From an uncultured Caldilineaceae bacterium (GTDB taxonomy: Bacteria > Chloroflexota > Anaerolineae > Caldilineales > Caldilineaceae), in NCBI GenBank assembly GCA_958295915.1, contig OY282381.1:208722-272721 (forward strand): 64,000 nt of DNA. The letters are read 5' to 3'. Position numbers and translations under genes: made by a program. Under the pieces are notes generated by a model. The model had not been told where the DNA came from. It ran no database searches and saw only the letters and a list, made by a program, of their open reading frames with translations. Positions 55,540 through 64,000 of the stretch are shown here, one piece after another; within the stretch, counting starts at the first letter, position 1; the number at the start of each line of letters is the position of its first letter.

Positions 55540-56439
55540 ATGCGCGTGCGAATCGCTACGGCCCCAGCCTCCTGGGGCGTTCTCATGAAAGATACGCCCA
55601 ACGTCCCGCCCTACGATCAGGTGCTGGATGAGATCCGGGAGGCCGGTTATTCGGGCACGGAGTTGGGCCCATACGGCTATCTGCCCTTCGACATCCCGAA
55701 ACTTCGTGATGAACTGGATAGCCGCGGGTTAAAGCTGATCTCGGCTTTTACCATTTTTAACTTTCTGGCAGGAGAACAGGACGAGTCGGTCTATCGGGAG
55801 GCGCTGGAGACGATTCAGGTGCTCTCGGCGATGGGCTGCGAGTACGTTGTGCTATCCGATGCGCTCTTTGTGATCGAGAATCGCGCCCGGCGCGCTGGAC
55901 GCGTGCGCAAGGAAGACTCGTTGAGCAGCGCAGAATGGGATCAGGCGGCAAAACATGTCGATGCCTTGGCCAGGATGGTACATGAAGAGTACGGTATGAA
56001 ATGCGCGGCTCACCCCCATGTGGGCGGCTACCTGGAAGCCAATTTCGAGATCGACGCCCTGCTGGAGCGCACCGATCCTGAACTGGTCGGGCTCTGCTTC
56101 GACATGGCGCACATTGCCTATGGCGGCGGCGACCCCGTTGCAGTGCTGGACAGATGGAGAGATCGCGCCTGGTACATGCACATCAAAGAGTGCAATACCC
56201 ACGTCCGTCAGCAGGTTATCGAACGCGGCGGGGATTACTATGACGGGGTGAAGGCGGGTGTTTTCCCTGCATTAGGCGAAGGCACGATCGACTGGCAGGC
56301 TATCAGTCAGATCCTGCACGAGATGAAGTATGACGGCTGGGGCACTGTGGAGCAGGATATTCTGCCCAGCATGGGCATCGACGCCTTGGAAAGCGCCAAG
56401 CGCAACCGGGCGTTCTTGCGGAATGAGTTGGGTTGGTAA
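55540..56439 (+). CDS. iolE: Inosose dehydratase-like TIM-barrel protein
   Basis: 299 residues of the AP-endonuclease-family-2/xylose isomerase-like barrel. It starts VRIATAPASWGVLMKD, characteristic of IolE, and contains SGTELGPYGYLP (about 39), AHPHVGGYLE (about 151), LCFDMAHIAYGGGDP (about 185, metal Asp and His), WYMHIKECN (about 210) and GTVEQDI (Glu, about 269). It would dehydrate 2-keto-myo-inositol to 3D-(3,5/4)-trihydroxycyclohexane-1,2-dione. The start is three bases after the ATPase-partner fragment; GGTAGGTAA serves as ribosome site. Confidence 0.88.
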   Translation: MRVRIATAPASWGVLMKDTPNVPPYDQVLDEIREAGYSGTELGPYGYLPFDIPKLRDELDSRGLKLISAFTIFNFLAGEQDESVYREALETIQVLSAMGCEYVVLSDALFVIENRARRAGRVRKEDSLSSAEWDQAAKHVDALARMVHEEYGMKCAAHPHVGGYLEANFEIDALLERTDPELVGLCFDMAHIAYGGGDPVAVLDRWRDRAWYMHIKECNTHVRQQVIERGGDYYDGVKAGVFPALGEGTIDWQAISQILHEMKYDGWGTVEQDILPSMGIDALESAKRNRAFLRNELGW

Positions 56440-56540
56440 CAACTGATGTTGCCGAAGCACAATGTTCATCTCTAATGTTCATCTCTACCGAGTGCGCCAT
56501 CTGGCTGCATATCCGATCAACAAAATCCTGGTGGTCAGGC

Positions 56541-56583
56541 GTCACTGCCGTTTCTGATCACTAACCACTGGTCACTGCAGTTA
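56541..56583. repeat. AGTGGTCAGT-family repeat before the SDR gene
   Basis: GTCACTGCCGTTTCTGATCA then CTAACCACTGGTCACTGCAG, the inverted form of the unit found at 3685-3728. It ends at the ATG of the SDR gene and leaves no normal ribosome site. Confidence 0.55.
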
Positions 56584-57428
56584 TGCCAACAGATCCTGGT
56601 TCTTTGAAAGGTAAATACGCTATTATCAGCGGCAGTACCCAGGGGCTTGGTGAAGCCACAGCCCGCCTCTTTGCTGAACGGGACGCGGCGGGGATCATCG
56701 TCACCGGGCGCAATGCAGCCCGCGGCAATGCAGTAACGGCAGACCTGCGCGCGGGCGGCTGCCAAGCGCATTTCGTTCAAGCCGACCTGGCCGATGTCGA
56801 TGCCTGCCGCGCCATCGGGGCCGCAGCCGACGAACATTTCGGCGCGCTGCACGCGCTCGTGAATTGCGGCGCGCTCACCGTACGCGGCAACATCTGGGAT
56901 ACGACGCCCGAACTCTTCGACAAGATGATAGCAGTCAACACCCGCGCCCCTTTGCTCCTCATGCAGGATGCCTGCAAGTTGATGCGGCGCGAAGGCAATC
57001 GCGGCTCCATCGTCAACATTTCCAGCGTGGCCTCGTATGGCAGCGAACAGTTCCTGCTTCCCTATACTGCCTCCAAGAGCGCCTTGAACGTAATGACCAA
57101 GAATATCGCCCATGCTGTCATGCGCTATGGAATCCGTGTGAACGCTCTGGCCATCGGCTGGATGGACTCGCCAAACGAAGATATCATTCAGCGCACGTTC
57201 CATGCTGGCGGGGATGACTGGTTGGCAAAGGCGGAGAGGGAGCAGCCCTTTGGCCGTCTGCTCAAGCCCAATGAGGTCGCCCGCGCCATCGCCTTTCTGG
57301 CGTCCGACGATTCAGGGATGATGACAGGAAGCGTCATTGACTTTGATCAATCTGTGCTGGGCGCCGGTCCGGCCTCCAAACCACCGCCCCTGGACGACCC
57401 CTATTGGCGCGTGGGAGCCCAAGATTAG
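56583..57428 (+). CDS. Short-chain dehydrogenase/reductase of the inositol cluster
   Basis: Classical SDR, 281 residues. The cofactor loop is [18 protein letters not shown] (about 14-31), [10 protein letters not shown] replaces NNAG (about 92), and the active site is [13 protein letters not shown] (Ser about 145) with [11 protein letters not shown] (Tyr/Lys about 160). The C-terminal extension ends [12 protein letters not shown]. Its place between iolE and iolG suggests a cyclitol or inosose dehydrogenase, but this is inference from context. Confidence 0.85.
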   Translation: MPTDPGSLKGKYAIISGSTQGLGEATARLFAERDAAGIIVTGRNAARGNAVTADLRAGGCQAHFVQADLADVDACRAIGAAADEHFGALHALVNCGALTVRGNIWDTTPELFDKMIAVNTRAPLLLMQDACKLMRREGNRGSIVNISSVASYGSEQFLLPYTASKSALNVMTKNIAHAVMRYGIRVNALAIGWMDSPNEDIIQRTFHAGGDDWLAKAEREQPFGRLLKPNEVARAIAFLASDDSGMMTGSVIDFDQSVLGAGPASKPPPLDDPYWRVGAQD

Positions 57429-57445
57429 AAAGCCCAGGATCGGAA

Positions 57446-58468
57446 ATGATGAACCTTACAGTCAACATCGGCGTGATCGGTACAGGCGGCATGGGAGGCC
57501 GACATGCCCGCAATCTGACGGATGCGGTCGCCGCGGCCAACATCGTAGCGATAATGGATGTGGATCCAGTGCGTGCGCAACAGGTAGCGGACCGGTGTGG
57601 CGGCGCCACACTCTACACCGATGCCGATCACTTAATCGCTGACCCGGATGTCGATGCGGTCCTGGTCGCCGCGCCGGACCGCTTTCATGCTGAGTTGACG
57701 CATGCCTGTATCGAAGCCGGCAAGCCCGTATTGTGCGAAAAGCCGCTCGCGGCCAGAGAACCGGAAGCCCGAAAGATCATCGACGCAGAAGTTGCCCTGG
57801 GCGAACGGCTTGTCCAAGTCGGCTTCATGCGCCAGTATGACCCGGCCCACATGGGCGCCAAGCAGATCAGCGACCGCGGTGATAACGGGAGAGCGCTTGT
57901 CTTCCGCAGCGTTCACATGAACCCAGCCAAAGATGAAATTCGCCCCATTGATGATGTCATCACAAATTCTGTCATTCACGACATTCACTCGGCACGCTGG
58001 ATCATGGGCGCTGAAATCGAGAGCGTCTATACATCCTATATTCCCTTTTCTCCGTTTCAGCCAAAGAGCGCGCGGTACGTTATGATTCAGTTGCAGTTTC
58101 GCAACGGCGCCCTTGGCGGGCTTGAGTGTAACGCTGAGGCAGGATATGGCTATGAAGTCGATGTGCGCATCACTGGGGAGACCGGTGTGGTGCAAACAAA
58201 TTCGCTACAAAGCCCAATTGTGCGCCACAACAACGTTCGCAGCCAGTGGATAGAAGAGGATTGGCTCCAGCGTTTTGAAGTGGCCTATATCAATGAAGCC
58301 CAGGCGTGGGTGCAGTCCATTATCGATGGGGAAGCCACAGGGCCAAGCGCGTGGGATGGATATATGTCGATTCTCGTGGCTGATGCCTGTATTCGATCGG
58401 CAAAGCGCGGACAACCCGTACACGTACATGCGCCGGAAAAACCAGCTCTTTATCGGAACAGCACCTAA
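57446..58468 (+). CDS. iolG: Inositol 2-dehydrogenase (Gfo/Idh/MocA family)
   Basis: 340 residues. [17 protein letters not shown] is the NAD-binding loop; [15 protein letters not shown] (about 94) carries the conserved lysine; [17 protein letters not shown] (about 126) and [15 protein letters not shown] (about 172-186, catalytic His/Asp pair) match IolG. It would oxidise myo-inositol to 2-keto-myo-inositol, the first step of the pathway. The ATG at 57446 is preferred to an upstream one at 57404 that overlaps the SDR gene. Confidence 0.88.
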   Translation: MMNLTVNIGVIGTGGMGGRHARNLTDAVAAANIVAIMDVDPVRAQQVADRCGGATLYTDADHLIADPDVDAVLVAAPDRFHAELTHACIEAGKPVLCEKPLAAREPEARKIIDAEVALGERLVQVGFMRQYDPAHMGAKQISDRGDNGRALVFRSVHMNPAKDEIRPIDDVITNSVIHDIHSARWIMGAEIESVYTSYIPFSPFQPKSARYVMIQLQFRNGALGGLECNAEAGYGYEVDVRITGETGVVQTNSLQSPIVRHNNVRSQWIEEDWLQRFEVAYINEAQAWVQSIIDGEATGPSAWDGYMSILVADACIRSAKRGQPVHVHAPEKPALYRNST

Positions 58469-58550
58469 AACCAGGTACAGGAACCGTTACATCCTGTGAA
58501 TTCTGATTGCAAACGAGCCACACCGTTGAACAGCCATCACGAGGATCATC

Positions 58551-60464
58551 ATGAACATTGAACGATTAACCATGGCTCAGGCGATTGTCCGCTTTCTCAG
58601 GAACCAATATAGCGAACGCGACGGCGTGGAACAGCGCTTCTTTGCCGGCTGTTTCGGTATCTTCGGTCACGGGAACGTGGCGGGTATGGGTCAGGCGCTG
58701 CAGCAGTATCCGGATTTTCGTTACTATCAGACACGCAACGAGCAGGCGATGGTGCATACGGCAGCTGCATTTGCAAAACACAGCAACCGACTGCGAACAT
58801 TGGCATGCACAAGCTCCATCGGCCCCGGCGCCACCAATATGGTCACCGGCGCAGCCACAGCGACGATCAACCGGCTGCCCGTGCTGCTATTGCCGGGGGA
58901 CATCTTCGCGCGGCGCAATGTCGCCCCAGTGCTTCAGCAACTCGAATCCGAGCACAGCCAGGACATCTCGGTCAACGACTGCTTCAAGGCCGTTAGCCGC
59001 TATTGGGACCGCATCAACCGGCCCGATCAGCTCATCACTTCTCTGATCGAGGCCATGCGCGTCCTCGCCAGCCCGGCAGACACAGGGGCCGTTACCTTGT
59101 CCATTCCACAGGACGTGCAGACCGAAGCCTACAACTACCCAGTAGAGCTTTTCGAGAAGCGCGTATGGCGCATCCCTCGCAGCCGGCCCGATCTGGCGGC
59201 ATTGCGCCGCGCAGCCGATGCCATTCGCAATGCGCACAAGCCACTGATTATCGCCGGCGGCGGCGTTCTCTACAGCGAGGCAAGCGACGCGCTGAAAGAA
59301 TTCGTTGAGCGATTCGGCATTCCTGTGGCGGAAACCACGGCGGGCAAAGGCAGTCTGCCCCACCATCACCCGCTGCAGCTGGGCGCCGCCGGCGCGACCG
59401 GGACATTCGCTGCGGAGCAGGTGGCGGACAGCGCCGATCTGGTGATCGGCATTGGTACCCGTTACAGCGATTTCACCACTGCCAGCAAGACGGCGTTCAA
59501 GCATCCGCGCGTGAAATTCGTGAATATCAATGTGGCTGAGTTCGACGCCTACAAACACTGCGCCATTCCCCTGGTGGGGGATGCGCGTGTGACCATGAAC
59601 GAGCTTTCCGAACTGCTGGCTGACTACCACAACAGCGACGAAAACATGGCCGAGGCGCAGCGCCTCCACGACGAATGGGAGGCGGAGGTCCAGCGTAACT
59701 ACGACAGCCACACGGCCGATAGCGGCCTGCCCTATCAGGGCGCTCTGATCGGCGCTGTCAATGACCACGGAGACCCGGATGCCGTGATGGTCTGCGCGGC
59801 AGGCAGCCTCCCGGGCGATATGCACAAGCTATGGCGCGCGCGGCATCCTAAGCAGTTTCATCTGGAGTACGGCTATTCCTGCATGGGGTACGAAATCGCC
59901 GGCGGCCTCGGTATCAAGATGGCGGAACCGGAGCGTGAAGTCTACGTGATGGTGGGCGACGGCAGCTATCTGATGATGAACACAGACCTGATTACATCGA
60001 TCCAAGAAGGCTACAAACTCACCCTCATCCTCATGGACAACAGCGGCTTCCGCTCGATTGGCTTCCTTAGCCGCTCACTGGGACAAAACGGTTTCGGCAC
60101 GCGCTATATCTTCCCCGATCAGGTAGAAGCGCCCCATCGCAACAACCAATCCTTTGATGGTCTGCCTACGGATGCGGTCGGCTATGATGTAAACGCGCTC
60201 CCGGTGGATCTCGCTGCCAACGCCGAAAGCCTGGGCTGTCATGTCATCCGCTGCCAGAGCGTGAGCGATGTAGTGCAAGCGCTGCAGGATGCCAGGTCCA
60301 TCGACAGGACTACGGTCATCTATGTGCCAAACGACCGCTACCTGGGCGTGCCTGGGTATAGCTGGTGGGATGTGCCTGTAGCCGAAGTGAGTGAACTGGA
60401 TTCGGTCAATGCGGCCCGTGAAGAGTGGGAAGAGATGCGGGCGCAGGAGAAATACTATTTGTGA
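58551..60464 (+). CDS. iolD: 3D-(3,5/4)-trihydroxycyclohexane-1,2-dione hydrolase
   Basis: ThDP-dependent hydrolase, 637 residues, opening the ring to 5-deoxy-D-glucuronate. FFAGCFGIFGHGNVAGMGQA (about 25-44) and NEQAMVHTAAAFAKHSNR (about 63, catalytic Glu) are specific to IolD; the ThDP/Mg motif is VMVGDGSYLMMNTDL (about 466-480), followed by DNSGFRSIGFLSR. GGAT precedes the ATG. The stop codon is the centre of a perfect inverted repeat. Confidence 0.95.
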   Translation: MNIERLTMAQAIVRFLRNQYSERDGVEQRFFAGCFGIFGHGNVAGMGQALQQYPDFRYYQTRNEQAMVHTAAAFAKHSNRLRTLACTSSIGPGATNMVTGAATATINRLPVLLLPGDIFARRNVAPVLQQLESEHSQDISVNDCFKAVSRYWDRINRPDQLITSLIEAMRVLASPADTGAVTLSIPQDVQTEAYNYPVELFEKRVWRIPRSRPDLAALRRAADAIRNAHKPLIIAGGGVLYSEASDALKEFVERFGIPVAETTAGKGSLPHHHPLQLGAAGATGTFAAEQVADSADLVIGIGTRYSDFTTASKTAFKHPRVKFVNINVAEFDAYKHCAIPLVGDARVTMNELSELLADYHNSDENMAEAQRLHDEWEAEVQRNYDSHTADSGLPYQGALIGAVNDHGDPDAVMVCAAGSLPGDMHKLWRARHPKQFHLEYGYSCMGYEIAGGLGIKMAEPEREVYVMVGDGSYLMMNTDLITSIQEGYKLTLILMDNSGFRSIGFLSRSLGQNGFGTRYIFPDQVEAPHRNNQSFDGLPTDAVGYDVNALPVDLAANAESLGCHVIRCQSVSDVVQALQDARSIDRTTVIYVPNDRYLGVPGYSWWDVPVAEVSELDSVNAAREEWEEMRAQEKYYL

Positions 60465-60476
60465 CAAATAGTATTT
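60450..60476. repeat. Perfect inverted repeat centred on the iolD stop codon
   Basis: AAATACTATTTG (60450-60461), the TGA stop, then CAAATAGTATTT (60465-60476): a 12-bp perfect stem with a 3-base loop. It could act as a transcription terminator or attenuator, or mark the insertion point of the following Uma2 gene. Confidence 0.7.
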
Positions 60477-60539
60477 GTGAGCGTGATTATCGCATCGTGC
60501 GGAGCCCGCAATGCATCGCAAAAGGAAGAGACAGAGACC

Positions 60540-61016
60540 ATGACGCTGGCGCCAGAACCATTCCTGGAGGCAGGGTACGAGCAGGAGCGAGGAAAACCCA
60601 TGCCGAGTTACAATCACGGAATCGTCCAGGCGAATCTGGTCTTTGTTCTCAAATCAGCGTACCGAGACCGATTTACGGTTGGAAGTGAAGTAACACTCGC
60701 CACAGAGCCGCCGATGACACCGGATATGGTAATCTACCGCGCGCGACAGCCGGATTGGTTGCGCGACGAGATACGCGTGGCAGAACCGCCGCTGACCGCT
60801 ATCGAAATCCTTGCGCCCACCCAGAGCGTCAACGATCTCATCCCCAAGATTGAGCGCTATTTTGAGCTCAGTGTACAGTCCGTGTGGCTGGTCCAGCCAC
60901 CCCTTCAGCAGGTAGCCATCTTCACACCCGCTATGAATCCGCAGGTCTTCAGCCACGGCGAGGTCGTAGATCCGACGCTAGAGGTACAGGTGGCGCTGGC
61001 AGAAATTTTCTCATAA
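60540..61016 (+). CDS. Uma2-family (DUF820) restriction-endonuclease-like protein
   Basis: 158 residues. Conserved parts are YNHGIVQANLVFVLKSA near the start, PDMVIYRARQPDW (Asp about 61), LTAIEILAPTQS (Glu about 83) and KIERYFELSVQSVWLVQP, the standard Uma2 order with a PD-(D/E)XK core. The biological function of this widespread family is unknown. The position between iolD and iolA has no link with inositol, so it is probably an insertion. The start at 60540 has AAAGGAAGAG upstream; a longer frame begins in the inverted repeat. Confidence 0.82.
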   Translation: MTLAPEPFLEAGYEQERGKPMPSYNHGIVQANLVFVLKSAYRDRFTVGSEVTLATEPPMTPDMVIYRARQPDWLRDEIRVAEPPLTAIEILAPTQSVNDLIPKIERYFELSVQSVWLVQPPLQQVAIFTPAMNPQVFSHGEVVDPTLEVQVALAEIFS

Positions 61017-61080
61017 AGCAGTGGTCAGCCGTTGAATTGGCGGGAATGCCGAATGCTCAGCCCTCAAGAGGAGCTACAGT

Positions 61081-62568
61081 ATGACACAGCAACAGGAACT
61101 ACTCAATTACGTCAACGGCCAATGGCAGCGCGGCAGCGCGACGGCAGCGCTCGATGTGCATAACCCGGCCACAGGCGCAGCGATTGCGACAGTAGCCCTG
61201 TCACCGGCAGCGGAGGTGGATGCGGCCGTGCGCGCCGGGCAAGATGCCTTTGCCGAGTGGCGGCGCATGCCGGTGGTGGACCGCATCCAGCCTCTCTTTC
61301 GCTTGAAGATGCTGCTCGAAGAGCATTTGGACGACATCGGGCGGGTCATCACCGAGGAATGCGGCAAGACCTATGCCGAAAGCGTGGGCGAAATGCGGCG
61401 CGGCATTGAGAATGTAGAGGTCGCCTGCGGCACCCCCTCTTTGATGCAGGGTTGGAACAACGAGGATATCGCCCGGGGCATCGACGAGCACATGTTGCGC
61501 CAACCGCTAGGCGTTGTGGCCGCGATCACGCCCTTCAACTTTCCGGGCATGATTCCTCTCTGGTTTCTCCCGTATGCCATCGCCACCGGCAACTGCTTCA
61601 TACTGAAGCCCAGCGAAAAGGTTCCGTTGACCACCCAAAGGCTGTTTGCGCTGATCGAAGAAGCTGGCTTCCCGCCAGGAGTGGCGCAACTCGTCAATGG
61701 CGGCGCGGATACGGTCGACGCGATTCTCGATCATCCGGACATTCGCGCCATTAGTTTCGTCGGCTCGACACCGGTGGCGAAGTATGTCTACAGCCGAGCC
61801 ACAGCGAACGGCAAACGCGCCCAATGTCAGGGCGGGGCCAAGAATCCAGTGGTTATTATGCCGGATGCGAACATAGAGACCACAACCCAGATCATGGGCG
61901 ATTCGGCTTTTGGCTGTGCGGGCCAGCGCTGTCTGGCGGTATCGGTTGCGATTACAGTGGGCCAGGCCAAAGAGCCATTCACCGAGGGCATCGCCGACCT
62001 GGCAGCCGGCCGCAAAGTTGGCTACGGACTGGACGAAACCACGGAGATGGGGCCTGTCATCACCAGAGAGAGCAAGGAGCGCATCGAAGGCCTGATCGAG
62101 GCCGGCGCGCAGGAGGGAGCGCGCGTACTGGTGGATGGACGCCAGAAGACAGTGGCTGGCTACGATGACGGTTATTGGGTCTTCCCCACAGTTCTGGATG
62201 CGGTCGACCCAAGCAGTCACCTTTCCCGTACGGAAATCTTTGGCCCGGTTCTCAGCCTGATGCACGCCGATACGATTGAGGATGCGATTGACTTGGTCAA
62301 CAACAAGGGATCGAATTCATACGGCAATATGGCCTGCCTCTTTACGAGCAGCGGCGCGGTGGCGCGTCAATTCCGCTACGATGTCGATGCCGGCAATATA
62401 GGCATCAACATCGGCGTGGCCGCGCCGATGGCCTTCTTCCCTTTCAGCGGCTGGAATGAGAGCTTTTTCGGTGATCTCCACGCCCAAAGCCGACACGGCA
62501 TCGAGTTCTACACACAGACTAAGGTTGTGGTGGAGCGCTGGCCGCAGGAATGGAGCCGCAAGTTTTAG
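61081..62568 (+). CDS. iolA: Methylmalonate/malonate-semialdehyde dehydrogenase (CoA-acylating)
   Basis: Aldehyde dehydrogenase family, 495 residues. [20 protein letters not shown] (about 152) and [10 protein letters not shown] (about 179) form the NAD site; the catalytic cysteine is in [12 protein letters not shown] (about 284), the sequence typical of MmsA/Iol[13 protein letters not shown] precedes it. It converts malonate semialdehyde to acetyl-CoA, the last step of inositol breakdown. AGGAG lies before the ATG. Confidence 0.93.
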   Translation: MTQQQELLNYVNGQWQRGSATAALDVHNPATGAAIATVALSPAAEVDAAVRAGQDAFAEWRRMPVVDRIQPLFRLKMLLEEHLDDIGRVITEECGKTYAESVGEMRRGIENVEVACGTPSLMQGWNNEDIARGIDEHMLRQPLGVVAAITPFNFPGMIPLWFLPYAIATGNCFILKPSEKVPLTTQRLFALIEEAGFPPGVAQLVNGGADTVDAILDHPDIRAISFVGSTPVAKYVYSRATANGKRAQCQGGAKNPVVIMPDANIETTTQIMGDSAFGCAGQRCLAVSVAITVGQAKEPFTEGIADLAAGRKVGYGLDETTEMGPVITRESKERIEGLIEAGAQEGARVLVDGRQKTVAGYDDGYWVFPTVLDAVDPSSHLSRTEIFGPVLSLMHADTIEDAIDLVNNKGSNSYGNMACLFTSSGAVARQFRYDVDAGNIGINIGVAAPMAFFPFSGWNESFFGDLHAQSRHGIEFYTQTKVVVERWPQEWSRKF

Positions 62569-62622
62569 GTTGCGCATCCATCACTCGTTTATCTCATTCT
62601 CTCTTCTGCAAACGAGGTAGGT

Positions 62623-63807
62623 ATGGCTCAGGAGATCGGCGTAGGCGTTATTGGCATGGGCTGGATGGGCGTCGTCCATAGCCGCTCGTATCGATTGGTG
62701 AATGACCGCTTCCACAACAGCGATGTCCACGCGCGGCTGGTGATCTGCGCCGACGATGTGGCGCATAGGGCGGAAGAGGCCAGACAATCTTTAGGGTTTG
62801 CCGAGTCCACGACCGACTGGCAGGAAGTTGTAGCCCACCCAGATGTGCAGATCGTCAATATCGCCGCGCCCAACTTTCTGCACAAGGAGATGGTGCAAGC
62901 TGTGACCGCCGCCGGCAAGCATGTCTTTTGCGAGAAACCTGTGGGCCGCAGCCCCCAGGAGACGGCGGCCATCGAGCGCATGGCTCGAGAGGCCGACGTG
63001 ATGAGCTTTGTCGGCTTCAACTATCGGTGGGCGCCAATGGTGCAACAGTGCAAGAAGCTGATCGACGCTGGGAAATTCGGTGCGCTCACCCATTACCGGG
63101 GCCGCTTTTTCACGATGTACGGCAGCAACCCCTACGGCATGCTTACCTGGCGCTTCAGAAAGGCCCAGGCTGGCCTGGGGGTGTTAGGTGATATTATGTC
63201 CCATGTCGTTGATATGGCCCACATGCTCGCCGGCCCCATCAAACGTCTCGTGAGCAATCGGCATATCTTTATCCGGGAGCGTCCTCTGCCGGTCCCAGGC
63301 CAGGGCACCCACTTTTCCGTGGGGAAACCGGAGGATCCGACCGGCCTGGTTGAAAACGAGGATTATGTGGGCGCGCTTGTAGAGTTCGAGAACGGCGCGC
63401 AAGGCAGTTTCGAGACCTGCCGGGCGATCTTCGGGCCGAAATGCGAGCTATCCTTTGAAGTCAACGGCGCCGGCGGCGGGGCCAAATGGAACTTCGAACG
63501 CATGAACGAGCTGGAACTCTATCTGCCGGACGCCGACGGGCTGCACGACGGCTACACCACGCTTCTCGGCGGCCCCAACTATCCTTTCCACGCGCACTTC
63601 AATCCTGGGGATGGGATCGGACTGGGATACGAGGAGTTGAAGGTCCTCGAAGCGCACAATTTTCTGATGTCCATAGCCGAAGGCGTGCAGCGCTCGCCCA
63701 GCTTTGTCGATGCCCTGCGGCTGGCTGAAGTGCAGGAGGCGATGATCCGCTCCTGGCAGAGCTCCGCATGGGAGGATGTGCGGCCTTTGCGAGAAGAGAG
63801 AGAATAG
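62623..63807 (+). CDS. Gfo/Idh/MocA-family oxidoreductase
   Basis: 394 residues, with VGVIGMGWMGVVHSRSYR (about 5-22) as NAD loop, VFCEKPVGRSPQET (about 101) and GVLGDIMSHVVDMAHMLAGP (about 187-206) including the conserved histidine. GFNYRWAPMVQQCKKLI is the usual interdomain segment. It probably oxidises another cyclitol or sugar taken up with inositol, such as scyllo- or chiro-inositol; this is inferred from the cluster. Confidence 0.87.
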   Translation: MAQEIGVGVIGMGWMGVVHSRSYRLVNDRFHNSDVHARLVICADDVAHRAEEARQSLGFAESTTDWQEVVAHPDVQIVNIAAPNFLHKEMVQAVTAAGKHVFCEKPVGRSPQETAAIERMAREADVMSFVGFNYRWAPMVQQCKKLIDAGKFGALTHYRGRFFTMYGSNPYGMLTWRFRKAQAGLGVLGDIMSHVVDMAHMLAGPIKRLVSNRHIFIRERPLPVPGQGTHFSVGKPEDPTGLVENEDYVGALVEFENGAQGSFETCRAIFGPKCELSFEVNGAGGGAKWNFERMNELELYLPDADGLHDGYTTLLGGPNYPFHAHFNPGDGIGLGYEELKVLEAHNFLMSIAEGVQRSPSFVDALRLAEVQEAMIRSWQSSAWEDVRPLREERE

Positions 63808-63809
63808 AC

Positions 63810-64000
63810 ATGTCAAATCACATACGTGTAGGAGTCGTAAGCACAAGCTGGTGGGCGGATGCGATGTATCTGCCGGCATTGGTCGCCCATCCACACGCAA
63901 AAGTCGTCGCTGTCTGTGGACGCAACCGGCAACGAACGGAGGCATTTGCCGAGAAGTGGCAGATTCCACAGGTGTATACCGCTGCCGATAGGTTGATCCA
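63810..64000 (+). CDS. Gfo/Idh/MocA-family oxidoreductase (5' part only)
   Basis: The ATG lies two bases after the stop of the previous gene, and the frame runs off the window end. The visible 63 residues, including IRVGVVSTSWWADAMYLPAL and VVAVCGRNRQRTEAFAEKW, show the N-terminal Rossmann fold of the family. The glycine motif is degenerate (STSWWAD in place of GxGxxG). Confidence 0.8.
   Translation, partial: MSNHIRVGVVSTSWWADAMYLPALVAHPHAKVVAVCGRNRQRTEAFAEKWQIPQVYTAADRLI

Overview
The window looks like a chromosomal segment of a moderately GC-rich bacterium, most likely a Chloroflexota member of the Anaerolineae/Caldilineales type. This is inferred from the gene families, the many fused or duplicated proteins and the abundance of short dispersed repeats; no ribosomal marker is present to prove it. 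Coding density is high and genes are arranged as short operons on both strands. No insertion sequence, integrase, CRISPR array or rRNA was seen. One tRNA-Arg(TCT) lies at 33643-33715.

Layout. 40-4643: tripartite efflux operon (fused double FtsX/MacB permease, HlyD-type adaptor, LolD-type ATPase). 4665-8382 (minus): PLP-dependent threonine dehydratase-like enzyme, acyl-CoA transferase, ketopantoate reductase. 8638-16086: SixA-like phosphatase, alditol oxidase, SDR, an unknown protein, HIT protein, class V aminotransferase and a ParB-like/universal-stress fusion. 16162-20764 (minus): NatAB-like ABC exporter, RmlD-like reductase, M55 D-aminopeptidase, CarD regulator. 21070-31323 (minus): a large solitary restriction-modification enzyme that joins directly onto a broken amidohydrolase gene, nitroreductase, phosphomannose isomerase, AI-2E-type permease, UvrD/PcrA helicase, RsgA GTPase. 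31607-35835: oxidoreductase plus ThuA pair, tRNA, TPR protein, metallo-beta-lactamase-fold protein. 36713-38995: a double-length phosphofructokinase of the eukaryotic type. 39271-41321: quinone reductase and a heptad-repeat coiled-coil protein.

41515-50063 is the most likely undescribed system. It holds two very large overlapping minus-strand genes: a 1653-residue DEAH helicase with a DUF1998-type cysteine cluster, and a 1196-residue protein of unknown function that ends in a canonical C2H2 zinc finger. The architecture recalls helicase-based phage-defence systems such as Druantia and DISARM. The coiled-coil protein just downstream, with a possible nuclease-like C-terminus, may be a third member.

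50122-64000 is a sugar-acid and inositol catabolic region. A galactonate-dehydratase-like enzyme is divergent from a SpoIIE-type phosphatase and a mini-kinase. These are followed by iolB, iolC, iolE, an SDR, iolG, iolD, iolA and two further Gfo/Idh/MocA genes. Together they would take myo-inositol to 2-deoxy-5-keto-gluconate 6-phosphate, and malonate semialdehyde to acetyl-CoA. The aldolase IolJ is not in the window. The cluster has been invaded twice: by an internally deleted AAA ATPase with its truncated partner (between iolC and iolE), and by a Uma2-family nuclease-like gene (between iolD and iolA).

Several short dispersed repeat families sit between genes and also inside coding sequences (CoA transferase, dehydratase, alditol oxidase, UvrD), where they remain in frame and appear as extra peptide segments.
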